Part shown: piece by piece, positions 32,773 to 42,131 of the stretch
Layout: each line of letters begins with the position of its first letter
How positions within the stretch are numbered: the first letter of the stretch is position 1
NCBI GenBank assembly: GCA_002359495.1
Contig: DENB01000064.1
Coordinates: forward strand, 23,291-87,290
Direction of reading: 5' to 3'
Length of the DNA stretch: 64,000 bases
DNA from: Enterobacteriaceae bacterium UBA2655
GTDB lineage: Bacteria > Pseudomonadota > Gammaproteobacteria > Enterobacterales > Enterobacteriaceae
The notes under the pieces: generated by a model
Seen by the model: only the letters and a program-made list of their open reading frames with translations
Told to the model about the DNA's origin: nothing
The model's database searches: none
Position numbers and translations under genes: made by a program

Positions 32773-35097
32773 GTGAAGATAAAACTTCGGGTAAAGCGGT
32801 GGCGCTGGTTGCCGCTTCTTTTTTTGGCGGTGGTGGGGATGCTGTTCGCGCTCGATCGGCGGTTTCCTCTGCCGCTGCGTGAAGCGCAGCCGGCGCGCGT
32901 GGTGGTTGCGGAAGATGGCACGCCGCTGTGGCGTGTCGCCGACAGCCAGGGCGTGTGGCGCTATCCGGTGACGCTGAATGAAGTGTCGCCTGCCTATATC
33001 GAAGCGCTGTTGAATTTCGAAGATCGCTGGTTCTGGCAACATCCCGGAATCAACCCTGCCGCTTTCCTGCGCGCGTTGGCGCAAAACCTCCGACATGGCG
33101 GCATTGTTTCCGGTGGTAGTACGTTAACCATGCAGGTGGCGCGTCTTATCGATCCACAGCCGCGGACGCTGCGCGGAAAGCTGGTGCAGACGTGGCGCGC
33201 CGTGCAGCTCGAATGGCATCTCTCCAAGCGCGAGATCCTGACGCTCTATCTCAACTGCGCCCCTTTTGGCGGCACGGTGGAAGGCGTCGGCGCGGCGAGC
33301 TGGATCTGGCTCGGCAAGCCGCCGTCCCAGCTTACCAAAGGGGAAGCCGCGCTGCTGGCGGCGTTGCCCCAGGCGCCGAGCCGTCTGCGCCCGGATCGCT
33401 GGCCGCGCCGCGCCGAGGCGGCGCGCAATAAGGTGCTGGAGCGTCTGGCCCGTTATCATGTCTGGCCGGAGCGGGAAGTGAAAGAGATTCAACAGGAGGC
33501 GGTCTGGCTGCCGCCGCGCCAGTTGCCGCAACAGGCTCCGTTGCTGGCCCGTCGGCTCCTGTCGCTTTCGTCGCAAAACAAAATCGTTTCGACATTAGAC
33601 GTCTCGTTACAGCGCGAGCTGGAAAGCCTGACAGATTCGGTAAAACTGCGGCTGCCGCCGCGCACTTCACTGGCGCTGCTGGTGGTCGATCACACCAGTA
33701 TGAAGGTACGCGGCTATGTCGGCTCGGCGGATTTTAACGATGATAGCCGCTTTGGCCATGTCGATATGATTCACAGCATACGCTCGCCGGGATCGGTGCT
33801 TAAGCCGTTTATCTATGGTATGGCGCTGGATGATGGCCTGATCCACAGTGAGTCGCTGCTGCAGGATGTGCCGCGCCGCTTTGGCGATTACCGTCCCGGC
33901 AACTTCGACAGCGGATTTCACGGTCCGGTAAGCGCCAGCGAAGCGCTGAAGCGCTCGCTTAATCTGCCAGCGGTTCAACTGCTTGATGCATTGGGACCGA
34001 AAAACGTGGCGGCGCGACTGCGCAACGTGGGGCTGAATCTGCACTTTCCGCCGGGCGCGGAACCGAACCTGTCGCTGGCTTTGGGTGGAGCAGGCGCGCG
34101 TCTGGATGAGATGGTCGCGGCGTACAGCGCCTTTGCACGTCAGGGCAACGCGGCATCGCTGCGCTGGCTGCCGTATCAACCCTTGCGCCAGCGGCCTTTG
34201 CTGTCGCCGGGCGCGGCTTGGATCGTACGACATATTCTGGCAGGAGAAACGCAGCCCCTGGCCAGTGGCGCGGCGTCAGACATGGTGTCGCTGGCATGGA
34301 AAACCGGCACCAGCTACGGCTATCGCGATGCGTGGGCCATCGGCGTGACGCCGCGCTACCTTATCGGCGTCTGGGTGGGGCGACCAGACGCTACGCCAGT
34401 GGCCGGGCAATTTGGTTTCGCCTCAGCGGTACCGATCATGAACCAGGTCAACGCTGTGCTGAGAAAATATATGCCGGTTAAGGGCACGCCGCGCGATCCG
34501 CTTCCTGCAACGGTGAGCGCGATAGCGATCTGCTGGCCCGGCGGACAGCCGTTGCCGCCGGACGATGAAAACTGTCGACAGCGACGGCAAAGCTGGGCGC
34601 TGAACCAAATCGCGCCGCCCACCTTGCTGGCGCCGGGCCAGGAAGGGGGAAACGGCCTGCGTTTGCGCTACTGGCAGAACGACAAAGGGTTGCGTACCGC
34701 AGCAGATTGCCCCGATGCGCGGAGCCGCGAGCGGTGGCTGTGGCCGCTGCCGCTGGAGCCGTGGCTGCCGCAATCCGAGCGGCGCGCGCAACGTCTGCCG
34801 CTGGCGGACGCCGATTGCCCTCCGCTGGCGCAGGGGGATACGCCGCCAATGATAATCACTGGCGTCATAAACGGTCAGCGCATGCAGCCGCTGCCGGGAA
34901 AAGCGGTGCTAACGCTGTTGGCGAAGGCGCAAGGCGGACGAGGTGAGCAGCGCTGGTGGTTTTTAAATGGCGAACCGGTTGAGCGAAGTGCGGATAAAGG
35001 CGGCGTTTCGCTGACATTAAACAAACCCGGACAGTATCAATTGGTGGTAATGGATGAAGCGGGGCAGTTGGCTTCCGTCTCTTTCACACGCCAGTAA
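32773..35097 (+). CDS. pbpC: Penicillin-binding protein 1C
   Basis: 774 residues (E. coli 770). A short cytoplasmic stretch and a membrane segment (about 9-25) are followed by a GT51 glycosyltransferase domain (FEDRWFWQHPGIN, GGSTLTMQVARL), a transpeptidase domain and a C-terminal BiPBP_C domain. The active serine is S341 in S-V-L-K, and the third motif K-T-G-T begins at K510. It is a periplasm-facing peptidoglycan synthase, paired functionally with YfhM. The start is a GTG three bases after the yfhM stop with no clear ribosome site, so translational coupling is likely. Confidence 0.96.
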   Translation: MKIKLRVKRWRWLPLLFLAVVGMLFALDRRFPLPLREAQPARVVVAEDGTPLWRVADSQGVWRYPVTLNEVSPAYIEALLNFEDRWFWQHPGINPAAFLRALAQNLRHGGIVSGGSTLTMQVARLIDPQPRTLRGKLVQTWRAVQLEWHLSKREILTLYLNCAPFGGTVEGVGAASWIWLGKPPSQLTKGEAALLAALPQAPSRLRPDRWPRRAEAARNKVLERLARYHVWPEREVKEIQQEAVWLPPRQLPQQAPLLARRLLSLSSQNKIVSTLDVSLQRELESLTDSVKLRLPPRTSLALLVVDHTSMKVRGYVGSADFNDDSRFGHVDMIHSIRSPGSVLKPFIYGMALDDGLIHSESLLQDVPRRFGDYRPGNFDSGFHGPVSASEALKRSLNLPAVQLLDALGPKNVAARLRNVGLNLHFPPGAEPNLSLALGGAGARLDEMVAAYSAFARQGNAASLRWLPYQPLRQRPLLSPGAAWIVRHILAGETQPLASGAASDMVSLAWKTGTSYGYRDAWAIGVTPRYLIGVWVGRPDATPVAGQFGFASAVPIMNQVNAVLRKYMPVKGTPRDPLPATVSAIAICWPGGQPLPPDDENCRQRRQSWALNQIAPPTLLAPGQEGGNGLRLRYWQNDKGLRTAADCPDARSRERWLWPLPLEPWLPQSERRAQRLPLADADCPPLAQGDTPPMIITGVINGQRMQPLPGKAVLTLLAKAQGGRGEQRWWFLNGEPVERSADKGGVSLTLNKPGQYQLVVMDEAGQLASVSFTRQ

Positions 35098-35175
35098 ACG
35101 TCAGGCTATTACACATTTTTTGCCTGTCCGCATCGACGCAAATCAATAAATTTCAAGAAATCATACGATCGCTAA

Positions 35176-35243
35176 TAGGCAACACGCGCCGATCTCCCTA
35201 TAATCGGCGCGTTTTCTTACCGGGAGCGGGTTCCCGGTTTTTT
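35176..35243 (+). promoter_or_regulatory. ndk promoter nested with two hairpins
   Basis: -35 TAGGCA (35176-35181), 17-base spacer and -10 TATAAT (35199-35204). The -10 lies within a hairpin whose arms CGCGCCGAT (35185-35193) and ATCGGCGCG (35203-35211) are followed by TTTTCTTA, probably the pbpC terminator. Just after the expected start (about 35211) comes CCGGGA-N6-TCCCGG (35220-35237) followed by TTTTTT, an intrinsic-terminator shape inside the ndk leader, 26 bases before the start codon. Confidence 0.65.
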
Positions 35244-35268
35244 CAGGATGCTAAAGACAGAGGTCAAC

Positions 35269-35700
35269 ATGGCAATCGAACGTACCTTCTCCATCATCAA
35301 ACCGAACGCAGTCGCAAAGAACGTTATCGGCGCAATCTACAACCGTTTTGAAAGCGCAGGCTTCAAAATCGTCGGCGCTAAAATGCTGCACCTGAGCAAA
35401 GAGCAGGCTGAAGGCTTCTACGCGGAGCACAAAGGCCGTCCGTTCTTTGATGGTCTGGTTGAATTCATGACCTCTGGTCCGGTTGTCGTTTCTGTTCTGG
35501 AAGGCGAAAACGCGATTCAGCGTCACCGCGACCTGATGGGCGCGACCAACCCGGACAACGCACTGGCAGGCACCCTGCGCGCGGATTACGCTGACAGCTT
35601 CACCGAAAACGCCACCCACGGTTCCGACTCTCAGGAATCCGCTGCGCGTGAAATCGCGTTCTTCTTCGGCGAAAACGAAGTCTGCCCGCGTACGCGTTAA
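35269..35700 (+). CDS. ndk: Nucleoside diphosphate kinase
   Basis: 143 residues, the E. coli length, from the ATG at 35269 (AGAGGT ribosome site). The upstream ATG at 35248 would add seven unconserved residues. It transfers the gamma phosphate from ATP to nucleoside diphosphates through a phospho-histidine, seen in NATHGSDS (about H117), and balances NTP and dNTP pools. [12 protein letters not shown] and the [11 protein letters not shown] segment are conserved. It is monocistronic by its terminator-flanked layout. Confidence 0.98.
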   Translation: MAIERTFSIIKPNAVAKNVIGAIYNRFESAGFKIVGAKMLHLSKEQAEGFYAEHKGRPFFDGLVEFMTSGPVVVSVLEGENAIQRHRDLMGATNPDNALAGTLRADYADSFTENATHGSDSQESAAREIAFFFGENEVCPRTR

Positions 35701-35764
35701 TTTTTAGCCCTGCCCGCCGTGCCGCTCAGGTTTACAAATAATTACGCCTGTACGGCGCCGCACC

Positions 35765-35837
35765 CTGGCATCGGGCTGGAGATGTTGTACAATTACGCGC
35801 CCTCGATGAGTCTGCTCGCCGGGGGCGCTGTTTTTTT
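35765..35837 (+). promoter_or_regulatory. rlmN promoter followed at once by a terminator-like hairpin
   Basis: -35 CTGGCA (35765-35770), 17-base spacer and -10 TACAAT (35788-35793). A hairpin with arms GCGCCC (35797-35802) and GGGCGC (35823-35828) and a tract of seven T (35831-35837) begins where transcription should start. It may be the ndk terminator with the rlmN promoter just in front, or a leader attenuator. Confidence 0.55.
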
Positions 35838-35886
35838 CTATTCTTAACCAGAGCCATAACGTGTAATAACGAGGCCAGAGAACATT

Positions 35887-37056
35887 ATGTCCGAACAGAT
35901 TGTGACGCCGTCGTCCGCATCCCCCGTGGTTGTTTCCCCCAAAAACGAAAAAATTAACCTGCTGGATCTCAATCGCCAACAGATGCGCGAATTCTTTCTC
36001 TCGCTGGGCGAAAAACCGTTCCGCGCCGATCAGGTGATGAAGTGGATTTATCACTACTGCTGCGATGATTTCGAGCAGATGACGGATATCAACAAAGTGC
36101 TGCGCGCCAAGCTGATGCAGCTGTGCGAAATCCGTGCGCCGGAAGTGGCTGAAGAGAAACGTTCCGCCGACGGCACCATCAAATGGGCCATCCGCGTCGG
36201 CGATCAGCTGGTGGAAACGGTCTATATTCCGGAAGACGACCGCGCCACGCTCTGCGTCTCTTCGCAGGTCGGCTGCGCGCTGGAGTGTAAGTTCTGCTCC
36301 ACGGCGCAACAGGGGTTCAACCGCAACCTGCGCGTATCTGAAATCATCGGTCAGGTATGGCGCGCGGCGAAAATTATCGGCGCCGCCAAAGTCACCGGCC
36401 AACGTCCCATCACCAACGTCGTCATGATGGGCATGGGCGAGCCGCTGCTTAACCTGAACAATGTGGTGCCGGCGATGGAAATCATGCTGGACGATTTCGG
36501 TTTCGGCCTGTCGAAACGCCGCGTAACGCTCTCCACCTCCGGCGTGGTGCCGGCGCTGGATAAGCTGGGCGATATGATCGACGTGGCGCTGGCGATCTCG
36601 CTGCATGCGCCTAACGATGCGCTGCGCGACGATATCGTGCCGATCAATAAAAAATATAATATTGAAACGTTCCTCGGTGCGGTAAAACGCTATATGGCTA
36701 AATCCAATGCCAACCAGGGCCGCGTAACTATCGAATATGTCATGCTGGATCACGTCAACGACAGCACAGACGACGCGCATCAGCTGGCCGAGCTGTTGAA
36801 AGATACGCCTTGCAAAATCAACCTGATCCCCTGGAACCCCTTCCCGGGCGCGCCTTACGGCCGCAGCTCCAACAGCCGCGTGGATCGTTTTTCGAAAGTA
36901 TTAATGGAGTACGGTTTCACTACCATTGTGCGTAAAACGCGCGGCGACGATATCGACGCCGCCTGCGGCCAGCTGGCCGGCGATGTGATCGACCGTACCA
37001 AGCGTACGCTGCGGAAAAAAATGGCGGGCGAACCCATTTCTGTGAAAGCGATCTGA
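35887..37056 (+). CDS. rlmN: Dual rRNA/tRNA (adenine-C2-)methyltransferase RlmN
   Basis: 389 residues (E. coli 384), a radical SAM enzyme that methylates A2503 of 23S rRNA and A37 of some tRNAs. The [4Fe-4S] cysteines are C130, C134 and C137 in CALECKFC. The methyl-carrying resolving cysteine is near C360 in [12 protein letters not shown]. It has a slightly longer N-terminus rich in Ser, Val and Pro. It depends on Fe-S assembly, relevant because the local isc operon lacks iscU. It precedes pilW. Confidence 0.97.
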   Translation: MSEQIVTPSSASPVVVSPKNEKINLLDLNRQQMREFFLSLGEKPFRADQVMKWIYHYCCDDFEQMTDINKVLRAKLMQLCEIRAPEVAEEKRSADGTIKWAIRVGDQLVETVYIPEDDRATLCVSSQVGCALECKFCSTAQQGFNRNLRVSEIIGQVWRAAKIIGAAKVTGQRPITNVVMMGMGEPLLNLNNVVPAMEIMLDDFGFGLSKRRVTLSTSGVVPALDKLGDMIDVALAISLHAPNDALRDDIVPINKKYNIETFLGAVKRYMAKSNANQGRVTIEYVMLDHVNDSTDDAHQLAELLKDTPCKINLIPWNPFPGAPYGRSSNSRVDRFSKVLMEYGFTTIVRKTRGDDIDAACGQLAGDVIDRTKRTLRKKMAGEPISVKAI

Positions 37057-37151
37057 AAGCTGACGCCTGCGGGTTTTCTGCAGGCCGCGCCCGTGTCAGG
37101 CTTGCCGCAGGGCAGGTAAGGGAGAAGTGGTTCTGACAAGGCGGAGGATGT

Positions 37152-37886
37152 ATGGGTAAAGGATTACCTTTGTTGTTGATGGCTTTATTTGTTGTAACCG
37201 GGTGTGTCAGTAAGCCGATGCGCCAGGAGATCGCGGATGTGCGTTTGCAATTAGGAATGCACTATCTCGCCCGACAGGATTATCCGGCCGCAGAGCGCAA
37301 CCTGTTGCGGGCGGAGCGGGCTACGCCGCGTGATTATCGCGTGGCGCTGGCTTTGGCACGCCTGTTTCAGGCGCAGAATAACAATTCTGCAACCATGCGC
37401 TACTATAAACGGGCGCAGGCGCTGGCGCCGGGAAATGGCTACGTGGCTAACAATTACGGTGCGTTTCTCTGTGCTTTAGGGCAGTATGATGAAGCGCATC
37501 AACAGTTTAACCAAGCGGCGAAAGCGCGAGAGCCGGAAGCCGACAGCGATGCGCTTGAACTGTCGGGCTATTGTTATTTACAGTCAGGCTCATTGGCGGC
37601 GGCAAGACAACAGCTGCTCGCCGCGCTGGCGACGGACGAGGATAAAGGACCATCCTTGTTGCAAGAAGCCGAAAGGCGTTTAGAAAGGAGAGAGCTGGCG
37701 ACGACGCGGCTTTTATTAGAGGTATATCAACACCGGCTTCCTGCCACCGCAGAAAGTCTGTGGTTAGAGATTCGTTTCGCCGCCCAACAGGGCAACGCTG
37801 CTGACGTAACACGTTATGGCGACCGGTTGGCGCGAAGTTTTCCACAATCGATACAGTACCAGCGTTATTTAGCTAATGAATACTGA
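37152..37886 (+). CDS. pilW: Type IV pilus biogenesis/stability lipoprotein PilW (PilF)
   Basis: 244 residues. A signal peptide ends in the lipobox VVTGC (Cys18). TPR motifs follow ([39 protein letters not shown], then [26 protein letters not shown]), typical of the PilF/PilW family that helps assemble the PilQ secretin in the outer membrane. E. coli lacks this gene at the site, but many other enterics and Pseudomonas carry it between rlmN and rodZ. The stop overlaps the rodZ start by 11 bases, a coupled operon. I see no other pilus gene in the window. Confidence 0.88.
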   Translation: MGKGLPLLLMALFVVTGCVSKPMRQEIADVRLQLGMHYLARQDYPAAERNLLRAERATPRDYRVALALARLFQAQNNNSATMRYYKRAQALAPGNGYVANNYGAFLCALGQYDEAHQQFNQAAKAREPEADSDALELSGYCYLQSGSLAAARQQLLAALATDEDKGPSLLQEAERRLERRELATTRLLLEVYQHRLPATAESLWLEIRFAAQQGNAADVTRYGDRLARSFPQSIQYQRYLANEY

Positions 37887-38916
37887 AGCCACTCAAGATA
37901 AAACTGCAGTACATTCCACAGGCGAACGCCTGCGTCTGGCCCGTGAGCAGATGGGGCTGACCCAGCAAAACGTTGCTGAACGTCTGTGCCTGAAACTTTC
38001 CACCGTGCGGGATATTGAGGAAGACAAATCGCCCGCCGATTTGGCCTCGACCTTCTTGCGTGGTTATATCCGCTCCTATGCCCGTCTGGTACACGTCCCT
38101 GAATATGAACTGCTGCCGATGATGGCGAAGCAGACTCCGGTACGTGCGGCGAAAATCGAGCCGATGCAGAGTTTTTCTCTGGGCAAGCGGCGTAAAAAAC
38201 GCGACGGCTGGCTGATGATCTTTACCTGGCTGGTGATTTTCGTAGTTATCGGCCTGACCGGCGCCTGGTGGTGGCAGAACCATAAAGCGTCCCAGGACGA
38301 GCTGGTATCGATGGCCGATCAAAACGGCAGCGGCGATGACAACAGCCAGTCGATCCCGCTGACCGACAGCGGCAGCAACGCCACCAGCGATAACGCGGCG
38401 CCGGATGACAGCGGCGCGGTTGCGCCTGCCGACAACGCGGCGGCGAACAGCGCGCCGGCAACCAATGCGCCGGCGGACAACGCGACCGGCGGCAATCCTG
38501 CCGCAGCCAACAATGCCGCGGCGAACAATGCGGTGGTTTCTCCCAGCCAGGCGCCTGTCGCTAACGGCGGTCCGGTCGCTAACGACGTAAATAACGCCGC
38601 CGCGCCCATTGCCGCAGGCAATGGCCAGCTGCCGATCGGTAACGCCGCGACCAGCGAGCCTGCCGGCGATTCGAACGCAGTGGTGATGAACTTCAGCGCC
38701 GACTGCTGGCTGGAAGTAACCGATGCGACCGGTAAAAAACTCTTCAGCGGATTGCAACGTAGCGGTGGTAAACTCAGCCTGGCCGGCACTGCGCCCTATC
38801 GTCTGAAAATCGGCGCGCCCGGCGCGGTTCAGATTCAATATCAGAACCAGCCTGTTGATTTAAGTCGTTTTATCCGTAATAACCAGGTTGCACGCCTGAC
38901 GTTGGGCGCGCAATAA
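37876..38916 (+). CDS. rodZ: Cytoskeleton protein RodZ
   Basis: 346 residues. A cytoplasmic helix-turn-helix domain (about 16-85, [24 protein letters not shown]) contacts MreB in E. coli. A single membrane segment lies at about 112-133 (after a KRRKKR stretch). The periplasmic linker (about 145-225) is very rich in Asn, Ala, Asp and Pro, and the C-terminal beta domain (about 265-346) contains [15 protein letters not shown]. It keeps rod shape. The ATG at 37876 lies within the 3' end of pilW. ispG follows closely, as in E. coli. Confidence 0.95.
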   Translation: MNTEATQDKTAVHSTGERLRLAREQMGLTQQNVAERLCLKLSTVRDIEEDKSPADLASTFLRGYIRSYARLVHVPEYELLPMMAKQTPVRAAKIEPMQSFSLGKRRKKRDGWLMIFTWLVIFVVIGLTGAWWWQNHKASQDELVSMADQNGSGDDNSQSIPLTDSGSNATSDNAAPDDSGAVAPADNAAANSAPATNAPADNATGGNPAAANNAAANNAVVSPSQAPVANGGPVANDVNNAAAPIAAGNGQLPIGNAATSEPAGDSNAVVMNFSADCWLEVTDATGKKLFSGLQRSGGKLSLAGTAPYRLKIGAPGAVQIQYQNQPVDLSRFIRNNQVARLTLGAQ

Positions 38917-38954
38917 CGCCGCATCGCGTCACCGGGCAATTGTGGAGAGAAAAT

Positions 38955-40076
38955 ATGCATAACGAAGCACCCATTATCCGTCGCAAATCAACCCGGATTT
39001 ACGTCGGCAAGGTGCCAGTCGGCGACGGCGCGCCAATCGCCGTTCAGTCGATGACTAACACCCGCACCACGGATGTGGAAGCGACGGTTAATCAGATTAA
39101 AGCGCTGGAGCGCGTCGGCGTCGATATCGTCCGCGTTTCGGTGCCGACCATGGATGCGGCGGAAGCCTTTAAGCTGATTAAGCAGCAGGTGAACGTTCCG
39201 CTGGTTGCAGATATCCATTTTGACTACCGCATCGCCTTGAAAGTCGCCGAATACGGCGTTGACTGTCTGCGTATTAACCCAGGCAATATCGGCAATAACG
39301 AGCGTATCCGTCAGGTGGTGGATTGCGCGCGCGATAACAATATTCCGATCCGCATCGGCGTCAACGCCGGTTCGCTGGAAAAAGATCTGCAGGAAAAGTA
39401 TGGCGAACCGACGCCTCAGGCGCTGCTGGAATCCGCCATGCGCCATGTGGATCATCTTGATCGCCTCAACTTCGATCAGTTCAAAGTCAGCGTAAAAGCG
39501 TCGGACGTCTTTTTGGCGGTGGAGTCTTATCGCCTGCTGGCGAAGCAGATCGATCAGCCGCTGCACCTTGGCATTACCGAGGCGGGCGGCGCCCGCGCCG
39601 GCGCGGTGAAATCCGCCATCGGCCTCGGACTTCTACTCTCTGAAGGCATCGGCGATACGCTGCGTATTTCGCTGGCGGCCGATCCGGTGGAAGAGGTGAA
39701 GGTCGGCTTCGATATTCTGAAATCGCTGCGCATCCGTTCGCGCGGCATCAACTTTATCGCCTGCCCGACCTGTTCGCGTCAGGAGTTCGACGTGATCGGC
39801 ACGGTCAACGCGCTGGAGCAGCGTCTGGAAGATATCATCACGCCAATGGACGTCTCCATTATCGGCTGCGTGGTGAACGGTCCGGGCGAAGCGACTATCT
39901 CCACGCTGGGCGTCACCGGCGGCAACAAGAAGAGCGGCTTTTACGAAGATGGCGTGCGTCAGCGCGATCGGCTTGATAACGATGATATGATCGATCAGTT
40001 GGAGGCGCGCATTCGCGCCAAGGCCACGATGCTGGATGAAAACCGCCGCATTAACGTGCAGCAGTTGGAAAATTAA
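38955..40076 (+). CDS. ispG: 4-hydroxy-3-methylbut-2-enyl diphosphate synthase IspG
   Basis: 373 residues (E. coli 372) from the ATG at 38955 with GGAGAG. It makes HMBPP from methylerythritol cyclodiphosphate in the isoprenoid pathway, using a [4Fe-4S] cluster held by the cysteines of CPTCSRQ (about C270, C273) and GCVVNGPGE (about C305). It needs electrons from flavodoxin or ferredoxin. Essential, and thus evidence that the cell assembles [4Fe-4S] clusters despite the shortened isc operon. A weak hairpin separates it from hisS. Confidence 0.98.
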   Translation: MHNEAPIIRRKSTRIYVGKVPVGDGAPIAVQSMTNTRTTDVEATVNQIKALERVGVDIVRVSVPTMDAAEAFKLIKQQVNVPLVADIHFDYRIALKVAEYGVDCLRINPGNIGNNERIRQVVDCARDNNIPIRIGVNAGSLEKDLQEKYGEPTPQALLESAMRHVDHLDRLNFDQFKVSVKASDVFLAVESYRLLAKQIDQPLHLGITEAGGARAGAVKSAIGLGLLLSEGIGDTLRISLAADPVEEVKVGFDILKSLRIRSRGINFIACPTCSRQEFDVIGTVNALEQRLEDIITPMDVSIIGCVVNGPGEATISTLGVTGGNKKSGFYEDGVRQRDRLDNDDMIDQLEARIRAKATMLDENRRINVQQLEN

Positions 40077-40116
40077 TGGACGGCGCGTGGCAGCACGCGT
40101 CACTTTTGTGATTGAA

Positions 40117-40164
40117 CCTGTGCGGTTTCATCCTCATAAGGTATGATGCCGGACAGGTTTTTTT
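40117..40164 (+). promoter_or_regulatory. hisS promoter inside a terminator-shaped hairpin
   Basis: Arms CCTGTGCGG (40117-40125) and CCGGACAGG (40149-40157) pair except at one position and are followed by TTTTTTT (40158-40164). The loop holds smaller nested pairs (CATC/GATG, CCT/AGG) and the probable hisS -10 TATGAT (40142-40147). It may be the ispG terminator with the hisS promoter built into it. Confidence 0.6.
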
Positions 40165-40182
40165 GTATTAAGAGATTTTAAC

Positions 40183-41457
40183 GTGGCGAAGAACATTCAA
40201 GCTATTCGCGGGATGAATGATTACCTGCCTGCGGATACGGCCATCTGGCAACGGATTGAAGGCACTCTCAAACAGGTTCTGGCCAGCTACGGCTACAGCG
40301 AAATTCGTTTACCTGTCGTCGAACATACCCCACTGTTTAAACGCGCCATCGGCGAAGTCACCGACGTGGTCGAAAAAGAGATGTACACCTTTGACGATCG
40401 CAACGGCGAAAGCCTGACGCTGCGTCCGGAAGGCACCGCAGGCTGTGTGCGCGCCGGCATCGAGCACGGCCTGCTTTATAACCAGGAACAGCGTCTCTGG
40501 TATATGGGTCCGATGTTCCGCTATGAGCGTCCGCAAAAAGGGCGCTACCGTCAGTTTCATCAGATGGGCGTTGAAATTTTCGGCCTGCAGGGGCCGGATA
40601 TCGACGCCGAGCTGATTATGCTGAGCGCGCGCTGGTGGAAAGCGCTGGGCATCGCCGATCACGTTCGTCTTGAGCTTAACTCTATCGGCTCGCTGGAGGC
40701 GCGCGCCAACTATCGCGACGCGCTGGTGGCTTTCCTTGAGCAGCATAAAGAGAAGCTGGACGAAGATTGCAAACGCCGCATGTACAGCAACCCGCTGCGA
40801 GTGCTGGACAGCAAAAATCCCGACGTTCAGCAGCTGTTGAACGATGCGCCGACGCTGGGCGACTATCTGGACGACGAGTCGCGCGAGCATTTCGCCGGCC
40901 TTTGCGCGCTGCTGGATGACGCCGGCATCGCTTACAGCGTCAATCAGCGCCTGGTGCGCGGCCTCGATTACTACAACCGCACCGTGTTCGAGTGGGTGAC
41001 CAACAGTCTTGGCGCGCAGGGCACCGTTTGCGCCGGCGGCCGTTACGACGGCCTGGTTGAACAGCTGGGCGGCCGCGTTACGCCGGCCGTGGGCTTCGCC
41101 ATGGGCATGGAGCGTCTGGTGCTGCTGGTTCAGGCGGTTAATCCGCAGTTTGAACCCACGCGCATTGTTGATGTCTATGTTATCGCTTCCGGCCAGGGCG
41201 TTCAGTCCGCCGCGATGCGACTGGCGGAAAAACTGCGCGATGCCGCGCCGGAACTGAAGTTAATGACCAACTTCGGCGGCGGCAATTTCAAGAAGCAGTT
41301 TGCCCGCGCGGACAAGTGGGGCGCACGTATTGCGCTGGTGCTGGGCGAAGATGAAGTCCGCGACGGACAGGTAGTAGTGAAAGATCTGCGCACGGGCGAA
41401 CAGCAAACCCTGGCTCAGGCTGATACGGCTGCCGCGTTGCGCGCGCTTCTGCACTGA
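40183..41457 (+). CDS. hisS: Histidyl-tRNA synthetase
   Basis: 424 residues, the E. coli length. Class II synthetase charging tRNA-His. Motif 2 ([17 protein letters not shown]), the histidine-binding [15 protein letters not shown], and AGGRYDGL of motif 3 are present, followed by the C-terminal anticodon-binding domain (about 328-424). The start is a GTG at 40183, with a weak AGAG ribosome site. First gene of hisS-yfgM-bamB. Confidence 0.98.
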   Translation: MAKNIQAIRGMNDYLPADTAIWQRIEGTLKQVLASYGYSEIRLPVVEHTPLFKRAIGEVTDVVEKEMYTFDDRNGESLTLRPEGTAGCVRAGIEHGLLYNQEQRLWYMGPMFRYERPQKGRYRQFHQMGVEIFGLQGPDIDAELIMLSARWWKALGIADHVRLELNSIGSLEARANYRDALVAFLEQHKEKLDEDCKRRMYSNPLRVLDSKNPDVQQLLNDAPTLGDYLDDESREHFAGLCALLDDAGIAYSVNQRLVRGLDYYNRTVFEWVTNSLGAQGTVCAGGRYDGLVEQLGGRVTPAVGFAMGMERLVLLVQAVNPQFEPTRIVDVYVIASGQGVQSAAMRLAEKLRDAAPELKLMTNFGGGNFKKQFARADKWGARIALVLGEDEVRDGQVVVKDLRTGEQQTLAQADTAAALRALLH

Positions 41458-41494
41458 GCGCCTTAGCTACGACCATTGAAAGGAGAAGGATTGC

Positions 41495-42112
41495 GTGGAA
41501 GTTTACAGCAATGAAAACGAACAGGTTGATGCGCTGCGCCGTTTCTTTGCCGACAACGGCAAGGCGCTGGCGGTAGGTTTGGTCATCGGCATCACCGCGC
41601 TGGGCGGCTGGCGTTACTGGGCCAGCCATCAGGCGGATTCGGCAAAAGAGGTGTCGGCGCGTTATCAACAGCTGACCGGCGCGATGCAGGCTGACAAGCC
41701 GCAAACGCTGGAAGCGGTCGCTCAGTTTAGCAGCGAAAACAGCAACACCTACGGCGCGCTGGCCGCGCTCGATGTCGCGAAACAGTATGTCGACGGCAAC
41801 CAGCTGGACAAAGCGGCCGCGCAACTGCAAAACGGTCTGAAAGATACCAAGGACGCCAATCTGCAGGCGGTACTCAACCTGCGTCTGGCTCGCATTCAAC
41901 TGCAACAAAATCAGGCGGATGCTGCGCTTAAAACCCTTGACGGCGTCAAGGGCGACGGCTGGACGGCCATTGTGGCGGATATCCGCGGCGAAGCGCTGCT
42001 GAGCAAAGGCGACAAGCAGGGCGCGCGCGATGCGTGGAGCAAGGGCGTCGCTTCTGACGCTTCTCCGGCGCTGAAACAGATGATGCAGATGAAGATGAAT
42101 AACTTAAGCTAA
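41495..42112 (+). CDS. yfgM: YfgM, ancillary SecYEG translocon subunit
   Basis: 205 residues from a GTG at 41495 with a strong AAGGAGAAGGA site. A short cytoplasmic N-terminus (SNENEQVDALRRFFADNGK) is followed by one membrane segment (about 24-42) and a periplasmic TPR-like domain. In E. coli it forms a complex with PpiD at the Sec translocon and aids periplasmic chaperoning. It lies between hisS and bamB, both linked to protein export or envelope assembly. Confidence 0.95.
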   Translation: MEVYSNENEQVDALRRFFADNGKALAVGLVIGITALGGWRYWASHQADSAKEVSARYQQLTGAMQADKPQTLEAVAQFSSENSNTYGALAALDVAKQYVDGNQLDKAAAQLQNGLKDTKDANLQAVLNLRLARIQLQQNQADAALKTLDGVKGDGWTAIVADIRGEALLSKGDKQGARDAWSKGVASDASPALKQMMQMKMNNLS

Positions 42113-42131
42113 GCCAGTCAAGAGAGAGCGC

